This document shows, piece by piece, positions 56,881 through 64,000 of a DNA stretch of 64,000 nt. Position numbers and translations under genes: made by a program. Location of the stretch: assembly GCA_022447185.1 (NCBI GenBank), contig JAKVAY010000001.1:1-64000 (forward strand), written 5' to 3'. The stretch comes from Fuerstiella sp. (GTDB lineage Bacteria > Planctomycetota > Planctomycetia > Planctomycetales > Planctomycetaceae). The notes beneath the pieces are model-generated. The model was given only the letters and a program-made list of their open reading frames with translations. It searched no databases and was not told the origin of the DNA. Positions within the stretch are counted from its first letter, which is position 1; every line of letters starts with the position of its first letter.

Positions 56881-57912
56881 TCAGGTATTGCTCTTCTCAT
56901 GGCTGCTGCTGGTTTGCAGTTCCGGATCGGTTTCCGCATCAGCCCGGTAGTACAGTTTGGACGGAATCAACTCTTCGTCCGGTACGTCTTCGCCATCAAA
57001 ATGCTGGATGATCAATTCAATCGTGCGGCGACCCATTTGTCTGGGAAACTGGATGGGGTCGCAAAGGATTCTCCCCGCAAGAATGGCTTCTTTTCCGGCC
57101 TTTTCACCGTCAAATCCGATGATTGTAATCTGGTCCTGGAGGCCCGCTTCCTCCAGTGCGGAACAGGCCCCTAATGCAGACGGGTCGTTGATGGCAAAAA
57201 TCGCCACCAGGTCACTGTGTGCTGTCAGAATATCCCGTGTTTTCGCATAACCAACGTCTCGTTTGCCTCCTCCATTCAATTCCGACACAACGTCAATCTG
57301 AGCAGCACCGTTCGTGGCATTGTGAGCATCGATGATCTCGTGGAAGCCTTGTGTCCTCATCTGACAGGATTCGACATCCGGATAATTCAGGACAGCAACT
57401 TTCCCGCCGGATTCCCCAAGCAGCCTGACCATGGCCTCACCAGCCAGTCGTCCGCCCTGCAGGTTGTCGGTTGCCACGTGACTTACCACCCGTCCGGCAT
57501 CCCCGGTATATTTAATGTCGTTGGTGAACACCGGGATACCGGCGTCATTGGCTTTTTTGATCGCCTGACCGATTGACGCTGAATCGGCCGGATTCAGTAC
57601 AATCGCTGCCACACCCTGAATAATGAATTCGTCGATTTGTTCAGACTGCCGGGCGACGTCTTCATTGGCTGAGACGACGGTCACCTGGTAACCATGTTCC
57701 CGCGCCTCTGCTGTCATGGTGTCGGCGATAATCTGAAAGAAAGGATTTGTCAGCGAGAGTGCTGAATAGCCGATCGTGCCTTTGGAATCGCCCGCGGTTG
57801 ATCCACTGCCGCTGGCATCAGATGTTTCCGAACGACTTGAGTCCGAATCTGTGCAGCCACAATGCATCAGTCCGGCGAGCAGTACGAACAAAAATGGGAG
57901 ACGATGTTTCAT
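56881..57912 (-). CDS. Sugar ABC transporter substrate-binding lipoprotein (RbsB-like)
   Basis: A 343-residue periplasmic-binding protein of the ribose/LacI-like family. Signal with a lipobox-like end (FLFVLLAGLMHCGC) and a Ser/Gly-rich linker, then the two-domain binding fold starting GTIGYSALSLTNPFFQIIAD. Sugar-facing residues lie in SDLVAIFAINDPSALGACSA and TIIGFDGEKAGKE. First gene of the transport operon. The precise sugar cannot be told; ribose, xylose or inositol types are possible. Confidence 0.93.
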   Translation of the reverse strand: MKHRLPFLFVLLAGLMHCGCTDSDSSRSETSDASGSGSTAGDSKGTIGYSALSLTNPFFQIIADTMTAEAREHGYQVTVVSANEDVARQSEQIDEFIIQGVAAIVLNPADSASIGQAIKKANDAGIPVFTNDIKYTGDAGRVVSHVATDNLQGGRLAGEAMVRLLGESGGKVAVLNYPDVESCQMRTQGFHEIIDAHNATNGAAQIDVVSELNGGGKRDVGYAKTRDILTAHSDLVAIFAINDPSALGACSALEEAGLQDQITIIGFDGEKAGKEAILAGRILCDPIQFPRQMGRRTIELIIQHFDGEDVPDEELIPSKLYYRADAETDPELQTSSSHEKSNT

Positions 57913-58153
57913 CGTTTTTTCCGGCCAGAGAGTTCGTCACGTTGGGGTTCTGTCGAGGACAATCAGAACATCATAACAATCCATTCCTGACGATCCAGAA
58001 ACCCGCTACGTCGATGTTGCCAGACAACTTTGCAGAATGGTGACGGACTAACCAGGTGAACGTGATACAGTCAGAGCCGGCCTGTTCCCATTTTCGCATG
58101 TCGATCTGCTGTCATTTGTCTAATTCAACCGATACCACACCGGATCTTATCTT
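57913..58153. other. Divergent intergenic region
   Basis: 240 bases between the sugar-transport operon and the DUF1015 gene. No gene or terminator is visible; operator sites for the operon are likely here but not identifiable. Confidence 0.3.
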
Positions 58154-59383
58154 ATGCCTCGCATCCAGCCATTCAATGCCATTCGCCCTGCTCCAGAACA
58201 CGCGGCAGATGTTGCTTCCGTGCCTTATGATGTCGTCAGTCGGGCTGAAGCTGCAGCATTGGCGAAAGGCAATCCCCACAGTTTTTTACACGTCATTCGT
58301 CCGGAAATCGATCTGCCTGCGGAAACAGGTCCTTACGCTGACGAAGTTTACGCCGCCGGTCGAGCCAGTCTGGATCGATTACTTTCTGAAACTGTTCTGC
58401 AGCATGATCCCGACCTCTGTCTCTACGTGTATCGCCAAACGATGAACGGCGTGCCTCAGGTAGGGCTTGTGTGTTGCTGTCACGTTGACGACTACGCGGA
58501 TGACCTGATTCGCAAACACGAAAAAACACGGCCGGACAAAGAGGATGACCGTACACGTCACGTCCTCACTCTGAATGCCCATGCAGGGCCCGTGTTCCTG
58601 AGTTATCGCGGTAATCAGAAGATCGATGGTCTGATCGAGACAGTTGTGGATACTCAACCGCTGTACGATTTCACAGCCGAAGACGGCGTGGAGCATACCG
58701 TCTGGAGAATTACCGAAACAGATCCGTATGTGGCGGCCTTTTCGGCAGTGCCCGTGTTCTATGTCGCAGACGGCCACCATCGCTCGGCCAGTGCCCTGCG
58801 TGCCGCTATGCGGCGGCGGAAGGCAAACGAACGACACACCGGCGACGAAGAGTACAATTGGTTTCTGTCCGTGCTGTTTCCTTCAGATCAGCTGACGATT
58901 CTGGCCTACAACAGAGTTGTCCGGGACCTCAACGGTCTGACAGCAGATGAGTTTCGATCGCGGCTGAATGAAGTTGGGTTGCTGGAAACAACAAAATCCG
59001 CGGTACCGGCAGATGCAGGAAGTTTTTGCATTTACGTCGACAGTCAATGGTATCGCGTGACGGTACCCGCCGAATCAATCGAAAAATCAAACGCGGTTGG
59101 ATCACTGGATGTGGCGATTCTGGAAGACCGCATGTTGCGGCCAATTCTTGGGATCCAGGACGTGCGGACGGACAATCGCATCGATTTTGTCGGGGGTATT
59201 CGCGGTACGGATGAACTGGAAAAAATGGTCGAATCCGGAAGCTGGGCGGTCGCCATTTCAATGTATCCCACGTCGATGGAACAATTGATGAGCGTATCGG
59301 ATGTAGGCGAGATCATGCCGCCGAAGAGCACGTGGTTTGAACCCAAACTTCGAAGCGGACTGCTTGTCCATTCACTCGGTTGA
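58154..59383 (+). CDS. DUF1015 family protein
   Basis: A 409-residue protein of the DUF1015 (COG4198) family, of unknown function, sometimes found near phosphoserine or serine metabolism genes. Conserved: IQPFNAIRP at the start, VASVPYDVVSRAEA, GNPHSFLHVIRPEID, IRKHEKTRPDKEDDR, and ADGHHRSASAL near the middle. The last third ends PPKSTWFEPKLRSGLLVHSL, the usual C-terminus. It converges on clpP2, with 4 bases between stops. Confidence 0.9.
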   Translation: MPRIQPFNAIRPAPEHAADVASVPYDVVSRAEAAALAKGNPHSFLHVIRPEIDLPAETGPYADEVYAAGRASLDRLLSETVLQHDPDLCLYVYRQTMNGVPQVGLVCCCHVDDYADDLIRKHEKTRPDKEDDRTRHVLTLNAHAGPVFLSYRGNQKIDGLIETVVDTQPLYDFTAEDGVEHTVWRITETDPYVAAFSAVPVFYVADGHHRSASALRAAMRRRKANERHTGDEEYNWFLSVLFPSDQLTILAYNRVVRDLNGLTADEFRSRLNEVGLLETTKSAVPADAGSFCIYVDSQWYRVTVPAESIEKSNAVGSLDVAILEDRMLRPILGIQDVRTDNRIDFVGGIRGTDELEKMVESGSWAVAISMYPTSMEQLMSVSDVGEIMPPKSTWFEPKLRSGLLVHSLG

Positions 59384-59387
59384 GTAA

Positions 59388-59987
59388 CTACGCCAGTGAT
59401 TCGAGTACCTTATCGATCAATTTGTATTCTTTAGCCTCTTCCGCCGTCATGAAATTGTCGCGGTCGGTGTCTTCCTGAATTTTTTCCAGTGTCTGGCCAG
59501 TGTGCTTCAGCAGGATTTCGTTCATCCGCTGTTTTACACGCAGCACTTCTTTGGCGTGAATCTCCAGTTCTGCTGCCGTACCTTCCATGCCGGCCAAAGG
59601 CTGGTGAATCATTATACGTGCATTGGGCAAAGCGTGACGCTTGCCTTCAGCGCCCGCAGTCAGCAGGACGGCTCCCATACTGGCAGCCTGACCAATGCAG
59701 TAAGTCGCAACATCACAGCTGATGTACTGCATGGTATCGTAAATCGCCATGCCAGCCGTGATCGAACCGCCCGGGGAATTGATATAAAAGTGAATATCAG
59801 CCTTGGAATCATCAAACTGAAGGAACAGTAACTGAGCCACGATACTGTTTGCCACGTCGTCATTAACGCCACTGCCAAGAATGATAATCCGATCCTTCAG
59901 CAGGCGGCTGTAAATGTCCATTGCACGCTCTTCGCGACCGTGCTTTTCGATGACGTAGGGCACCAGGGCAGTCATAAAGGAATCCAT
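59388..59987 (-). CDS. clpP: ATP-dependent Clp protease proteolytic subunit, second copy
   Basis: A 199-residue serine protease subunit. The triad is Ser103 (QAASMGA), His128 (MIHQP) and Asp177 (TDRDNF), all in canonical contexts. It forms a barrel with ClpX or another AAA+ partner. Second of a pair in one operon: 39 bases after the other clpP. Having two different subunits suggests a mixed barrel as in other bacteria with two ClpPs. Confidence 0.95.
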   Translation of the reverse strand: MDSFMTALVPYVIEKHGREERAMDIYSRLLKDRIIILGSGVNDDVANSIVAQLLFLQFDDSKADIHFYINSPGGSITAGMAIYDTMQYISCDVATYCIGQAASMGAVLLTAGAEGKRHALPNARIMIHQPLAGMEGTAAELEIHAKEVLRVKQRMNEILLKHTGQTLEKIQEDTDRDNFMTAEEAKEYKLIDKVLESLA

Positions 59988-60026
59988 CCGGTGGGCTTGG
60001 AGAATGATTAGATCAACTGGAACCGA

Positions 60027-60641
60027 TCAGGTCTTCTTCGATGTTCCGGTGGGCTTGTCAAGGACTTCATCCACCAGACCGTAGTCCTTCGCTTCCTGTG
60101 ACGTCAGATAGTGGTCACGTTGTGTGTCATTGGCAATCTGTTCCACGGACCTGCCGGTATGCCCCGCCAGCAGTTCATTCAGCAGTTCGCGTGTTTCCAG
60201 AATGTCTTTTGCCTGAATTTCGATGTCTGAAACCTGTCCTCCAACCTGGCCGTGCGGCTGGTGAATCATCATCTTGGAATGTTTCAGTGCGAATCGTTTT
60301 CCCGAGGCGCCTCCGGCCACCAGGATTGCTCCGCCGCTGGCTGACATCCCCACACAGTATGTGGCAACGTCACACTCAATAAACTGCATGATGTCGTAAA
60401 TCGCCAGTGTTGCCGTGACCGAACCACCTGGTGAGTTTACGTACAGATGAATGTCCTGATGCCGGTTTTCTGACTGCAGGAACAGCAGCTTCATAACAAC
60501 CAGGTTGGCACTGCCGTCGTGGATCGGACCATCCAGAAAAATAATCCGATTGTCCAGCAGCAGATCACCGACACCCATTTGACGCTGAGCGGTGTAGTCG
60601 CGGGCGAGCATGGGACTATAGTCCATACGCGAGTCCTGCAT
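60027..60641 (-). CDS. clpP: ATP-dependent Clp protease proteolytic subunit, first copy
   Basis: A 204-residue subunit, about 45% like its neighbour by eye. The triad is Ser102, His127 and Asp176, but the nucleophile context is MSASGGA rather than AASMGA, a common mark of the second type of ClpP in organisms with two copies. It lies between trigger factor and the other clpP on the same strand; tig-clpP is a widespread order. Confidence 0.93.
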   Translation of the reverse strand: MQDSRMDYSPMLARDYTAQRQMGVGDLLLDNRIIFLDGPIHDGSANLVVMKLLFLQSENRHQDIHLYVNSPGGSVTATLAIYDIMQFIECDVATYCVGMSASGGAILVAGGASGKRFALKHSKMMIHQPHGQVGGQVSDIEIQAKDILETRELLNELLAGHTGRSVEQIANDTQRDHYLTSQEAKDYGLVDEVLDKPTGTSKKT

Positions 60642-60778
60642 TGATCTGTCTTCCTTTACTCAGTGCATTCGTGAATGTCTGTGACTGGAGGGTATCCCGA
60701 AGCCTCCAGCCGAAAAATTGGCCGGATTCGCGGCGTTTGCTCACGGCAGGGATTGCCGCTGCTAACGAAGAGCTGCAT

Positions 60779-62266
60779 TCAGGACCCATCCCCGCTGTCG
60801 GCTTCGTCACTCGTCGGACCACCGTCCGCTACCTCTGTTGTCGTGATGTTTCCACAAATCGCGATGGCGGCAGTAGCCACGTCGTTTTCTGCAAATGGCT
60901 TGCGTGGAATATCGGTGAACGAGACTTTTTCCGTGACCAGGTCAACTGCTTTGCGTTCCCGCAGTTGAGCTTCAAGATTTTCCATCATTCCAGACTTGAT
61001 CAGACGGGCACGAACCCGACGCAGTGACTCGCCGCTTTGGAATGCCATCATCATCAGTTCATTGTCAATGTCAGAGTCCTCGCATTCAATGTTTTCAGCG
61101 GTCGCAATTCGGTCCAGGACGAAATGCTCCTTGAGCGCCTGACGCGTGTTCTCAATTGCATTTTGACGAATCTCATTCTCGCGAGCCATGATTTGTTCAC
61201 GTGTGAACCCGGCCTGCGACATTTCCAGCATTTCCCTTTTCAGTGCGTTTTCCGTCTGCTGTTTGACGAGTGACTCGGGCAGATCCCAGTCGGCTGCCTC
61301 AGTAATCCGGTCCAGCACCTGCTGTCGAGTCGATTGGCGATGTTGATATTCGATTTGTCGTTCGATTGCTTCGTGCAGTCGTTCGTCCAGACTTTCTTCG
61401 GATTCACAGTCCAGGCGATCGAGAAATTCACGGTCCATCGTTGGAAGAACCTGTTGCTGAACTTCCTTCACGGTGAATTCAGCATCGACCGTTTCACCAC
61501 GCATTTCAATTGTCGGAGACTGCAGCGAAACAGTCAGTTCGGCGTTGCGGACATCTCCTGCAGAGGCTCCGGCCATCAGTTCATCAAATCCGCTGAGTTC
61601 ACTGTCCTGAAATCGCAGTTCCGAGTGCAGTTGCAGAGATACGGAATCAGATTCCCTGAGTTCCCTGCCATCATATCGGAAGACGATATCACAAACGACA
61701 AAGTCGCCTTTTTGAGCCGGGCGGTCGACCCTGTCCCGTTCCGCATGCGACGACAGGAATTGTGTTCGAAAGGCTTCGAATTCCTCATCAGATACTTCAC
61801 CTGATTCACGTTCAATTGTGAGTGATGCGTAGTCAGGCAGTTCGAATTCAGGCCGAACTTCAACGTCGAACTCGTAACGAAAATCACCGGACTCAGGTAT
61901 GTCCAGGCTCTCCACGTTGATTTCGGGCTGGTTGATCGGATCAATGCTGTTATCGTCGGACAGTTGCTCCAGACTCTGAAGCAGCACCTTTTGCTTCACA
62001 TCACTGATGATTTCATCACGAAATCGCTTTTCCAGCAGCGCAGCGGGAACTCGTCCGATGCGAAAACCAGGGACCTCTGCCTTTTCCGCCAGGTCATTGA
62101 TGGCTTCGCTGCGGACATTCGCAATGTCAGCCTCGGATACCGTGACAACCACATGTTTGCGACAGGGGCCGACCTCTGAGATCTGAACATCCAGATTCAG
62201 CTTGCCGGATTCCTCCACTTCGCTCTGGACTTCCGGATCGGTGGCTGTCGCTTGCCCTTCACTCAT
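60779..62266 (-). CDS. tig: Trigger factor
   Basis: A 495-residue ribosome-bound chaperone and peptidyl-prolyl isomerase. The ribosome-binding domain (residues about 20-130) has the tip signature GFRIGRVPAALLEKRF (normally GFRxGKxP). The middle FKBP-type domain and the long C-terminal helical arms (TRQALKEHFVLDRIATAENI) follow, and the end is acidic. The ATG at 62266 follows GGGA at about 9 bases; the frame open to 62299 begins inside the tRNA spacer. First protein gene after tRNA-Gly. Confidence 0.93.
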   Translation of the reverse strand: MSEGQATATDPEVQSEVEESGKLNLDVQISEVGPCRKHVVVTVSEADIANVRSEAINDLAEKAEVPGFRIGRVPAALLEKRFRDEIISDVKQKVLLQSLEQLSDDNSIDPINQPEINVESLDIPESGDFRYEFDVEVRPEFELPDYASLTIERESGEVSDEEFEAFRTQFLSSHAERDRVDRPAQKGDFVVCDIVFRYDGRELRESDSVSLQLHSELRFQDSELSGFDELMAGASAGDVRNAELTVSLQSPTIEMRGETVDAEFTVKEVQQQVLPTMDREFLDRLDCESEESLDERLHEAIERQIEYQHRQSTRQQVLDRITEAADWDLPESLVKQQTENALKREMLEMSQAGFTREQIMARENEIRQNAIENTRQALKEHFVLDRIATAENIECEDSDIDNELMMMAFQSGESLRRVRARLIKSGMMENLEAQLRERKAVDLVTEKVSFTDIPRKPFAENDVATAAIAICGNITTTEVADGGPTSDEADSGDGS

Positions 62267-62338
62267 GCCTGTCCCTTTTTTCGCCTGACGCCGTCTCAAT
62301 TAGAAGATTGAGCGCGCGATCATCAAGGCCACAAAAAG

Positions 62339-62410
62339 AGCGGGCGAAGGGATTTGAACCCTCGACATCCACGTTGGCAACGTGGTGCTCTACCACTGAG
62401 CTACACCCGC
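62339..62410 (-). tRNA. tRNA-Gly (anticodon GCC)
   Basis: On the minus strand GCGGGTG starts at 62410 and pairs with CGCCCGC at the 3' end (one G-U pair), discriminator T at 62339. D-arm TAGCTCAGTGGTAGAGC, anticodon stem ACCACG/CGTGG with loop TTGCCAA (anticodon GCC) and T-arm GAGGGTTCAAATCCCTT. 72 bases, no encoded CCA. CTTTTT follows. It lies upstream of tig on the same strand. Confidence 0.97.
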
Positions 62411-62881
62411 GTCTCAAAAACACGACAACTGCCGCATTTGTCAAATTGTCACGTGATGCAAGTTATCTGCAATGCTCACATCGGCCTGCTTCACCGCCTC
62501 CATCAGAAATTCTCTGATTGGCGCAGAGAAGATTATGAAGGAAACCGACACCTCGTCAACCGAATCATTTTTAATGTGGACGGATTGGCAGATTGGCAGG
62601 TGAGAATTGCGGAAGTGATTGCAAATAAGATTGTCGTGCTGCGGCCAAATCACTGCGAGGTCATTTCTGAGGCTGCTCGATGCCTGGCTTGAACGGCATA
62701 CCACGAGTTATGCTCGGATTGAGCAAACCGTGTGCCTGCCGGAACTTCAGCTTGCTCTTTCGTGGCAAAAACGTGGTCCCCGGCTCCAAAGCCTCACACC
62801 GTCTGCTCTGTCTTTTGGGTCGGATTTGGGCCCAATTCGGCGTCAGGCGTGGATTCCCAAACCGCAAAACGGCCTTGTTGT
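62411..62881. other. Gap between tRNA-Gly and the PilZ gene
   Basis: About 470 bases. The only candidate is the weak plus frame at 62456-62692. The promoter of the tRNA-tig transcript should be near 62440-62470 on the minus strand; no clear boxes were found. Confidence 0.3.
62456..62692 (+). CDS. Possible small protein of unknown function
   Basis: A 78-codon plus frame from ATG 62456, with codon use like real genes (GLLHRLHQKFSDWRREDYEG, NRIIFNVDGLADWQVRIAEV). I know no family. The opposite strand is also open here, and no ribosome site is clear. Either this or nothing is coded in the gap right of the tRNA. Confidence 0.25.
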   Translation: MQVICNAHIGLLHRLHQKFSDWRREDYEGNRHLVNRIIFNVDGLADWQVRIAEVIANKIVVLRPNHCEVISEAARCLA

Positions 62882-63226
62882 TCAGCTTTCATCAGCGATG
62901 AATTTACCACCGCTCATGAACAACCCGTTGTCGCACGGTGTACACCATTCAAGCTGCACCTGATACTCGAATTGGCGGCTTTCGCTGGCCATTCGAACCG
63001 TCACAACTCCCGGTGAGACAGATCCACGGTGCAGCATTCCGATGCCGGATCTGCTGATTTCTCGAGTCATGGCAGAAATCGTGTTTCCTCGCGGGGTCTT
63101 GATTTCCGCCGGAACGGATAATTCCAGCCGTTCACTGGTGCGCAGGTTTGTACAATCGCTTTTGCCGATACTGTCCAGCACCGTACGAAGGTCATTAATA
63201 GTGGGTCGACTGAAGGGATCCGGCAT
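62882..63226 (-). CDS. PilZ-domain protein
   Basis: A 114-residue protein with a PilZ domain over its last 85 residues: RTSERLELSVPAEIKT (the RxxxR part) and TREISRSGIGMLHRG (the (D/N)xSxxG part, here Glu first). PilZ binds cyclic di-GMP, but the change at the second motif and the short N-terminus leave binding uncertain. It ends VQLEWCTPCDNGLFMSGGKF, as in planctomycete PilZ proteins. Start at 63226; the frame is open further up with no similarity. Confidence 0.8.
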   Translation of the reverse strand: MPDPFSRPTINDLRTVLDSIGKSDCTNLRTSERLELSVPAEIKTPRGNTISAMTREISRSGIGMLHRGSVSPGVVTVRMASESRQFEYQVQLEWCTPCDNGLFMSGGKFIADES

Positions 63227-63545
63227 GTTTGGCTCCGGGTGCAGTTGCCGGCCGGGGCAGAAAACTCCCACGGCCGCAAATGAACTGTCAGTGGTCTGGA
63301 GGTAAATATGGCCGCTCTGTTTTCCAGGTCGGCACTTGTTCTCTTTGGTGCCAAAGACACAGGAATCGTTAGTCTGAACGTTAAAGCGGGCCCTGATCTC
63401 TGCGCCATCCGGGTTCGAGACCCAGGCTACTTCTCAATTCACCATAGACATGGTGCTGGAATGGCGACGACCGTCAGACTCTATGTCGAGTTCCGGTTTC
63501 GGGCATCCTCCACCTGACCACTTGACCTGTACCGGGCCATCGGTA
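63227..63545. other. Intergenic region between two minus-strand genes at the right edge
   Basis: About 320 bases. Frames are open in both directions but none is recognisable. No terminator is obvious after the 63546 stop. Confidence 0.3.
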
Positions 63546-63995
63546 TCACCGATTGTTCCGATTCCGCAGATTTTGCCTCTCGGGAGCAATCAGCAGATAC
63601 GCAATGACTACTCCTCCCAGCAACATCAGCCATGTTCGTACAGAGATTGTGGCGGCAACTTCTGTTTTCGGACCAGCGGAGGTTGCCACAGAAGACTGAG
63701 ACTCAAAATCGCTGAGAAAGGGATCCGGGTCTGAGGGCTGCAAATGCAATTCGGCTGCTACTGCGGCCTTCGGACTCTCGAGTGGCAAACCGTCAACATC
63801 TGCAGGTGTTGTGACATCAGAAGCCGAAACAATCTGATCATACGATTGTGTTACGCGAGGCAATTGACTACCAGAGACCGTGCTTACAGGTTCTGCATTG
63901 ATTTTTGTGTCGCCTGAAAATTCAACCTCTTCGTCAAACGAAAAATCAGTCGTTGTCTCGTCAATGATTGATTCGTTGTCCTGCCAGACGCCCAT
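63546..63995 (-). CDS. Acidic protein with C-terminal membrane segment (start may lie beyond window)
   Basis: 149 residues if the ATG at 63995 is the start; only five bases remain before the window edge, so an earlier start is possible. The protein is rich in Asp, Glu and Ser (DETTTDFSFDEEVEF), disordered-looking, with one membrane span near the end (WLMLLGGVVIAYLLI). This tail-anchored layout is frequent in planctomycete proteins of unknown role. No family known to me. Confidence 0.6.
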   Translation of the reverse strand: MGVWQDNESIIDETTTDFSFDEEVEFSGDTKINAEPVSTVSGSQLPRVTQSYDQIVSASDVTTPADVDGLPLESPKAAVAAELHLQPSDPDPFLSDFESQSSVATSAGPKTEVAATISVRTWLMLLGGVVIAYLLIAPERQNLRNRNNR

Positions 63996-64000
63996 TGAGT

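Overview
The window is a chromosomal stretch of a planctomycete (Planctomycetota). This is inferred from family content: two DUF1559 proteins with prepilin-like N-termini, a secreted DUF1080 protein, a TMTC-like membrane protein with a TPR-like tail, a Ser/Thr kinase with a GYF-like tail, an McsB arginine kinase beside ClpB and DnaK, an octaheme cytochrome and several planctomycete-style secreted proteins of unknown function. GC is moderate and codon use looks even throughout. I see no insertion sequence, prophage, rRNA operon or CRISPR array. Genes lie on both strands in short operons.

Layout. 1-8.9 kb: end of aspS, a UvrD/PcrA helicase, a metal-binding lipoprotein, asd, nadD and uvrB. 8.9-18 kb: accessory genes (octaheme cytochrome c, HpcH/HpaI aldolase, esterase-like hydrolase, zinc-ribbon membrane protein, tandem metallo-beta-lactamase protein, DUF1080 protein) separated by gaps that hold gene debris, including a decayed ABC-transporter ATPase start. 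18-26.3 kb (minus): dnaK, clpB, mcsB and a UbiD decarboxylase, a protein quality-control block. 26.8-33 kb: prephenate dehydratase with a lysine-rich tail, a TMTC-like protein, a DUF1559 protein, a short hemP gene, trpB and slyX. 33-34.2 kb: a gene-poor stretch with a good candidate for an unannotated structured RNA. 34.2-36.8 kb: Rieske protein and a cytochrome b fused to a diheme cytochrome c. 37-45 kb: kinase, hisC, M81 peptidase, RraA-like protein, DUF1559 protein and a Tat-exported protein. 45-51 kb: an envelope block (DUF11 lipoprotein, two paralogous secreted proteins, a LolA-like protein, a VWA protein). 51-58 kb: hemB, a small unknown, an alpha/beta hydrolase and a complete RbsB-RbsA-RbsC-type sugar ABC transporter. 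58-64 kb: DUF1015 protein, clpP2, clpP1, tig, tRNA-Gly, a PilZ protein and an acidic single-span protein at the right edge.

How the genes fit together. Protein folding and turnover dominate: DnaK and ClpB disaggregate, McsB phosphorylates arginines (a degradation mark in Firmicutes), and trigger factor with two ClpP paralogues sits about 35 kb away. Respiration is represented by the Rieske/cytochrome b-c operon and the octaheme cytochrome, and haem supply by hemB and hemP. Amino-acid genes (asd, pheA, trpB, hisC) are scattered rather than in pathway operons, which is common in planctomycetes. The most unusual items are the RNA candidate at about 33.60-33.90 kb, the paralogous secreted-protein block at 45-49 kb, the enlarged RbsC permease, the cytochrome b-c fusion and the lysine-tailed prephenate dehydratase.
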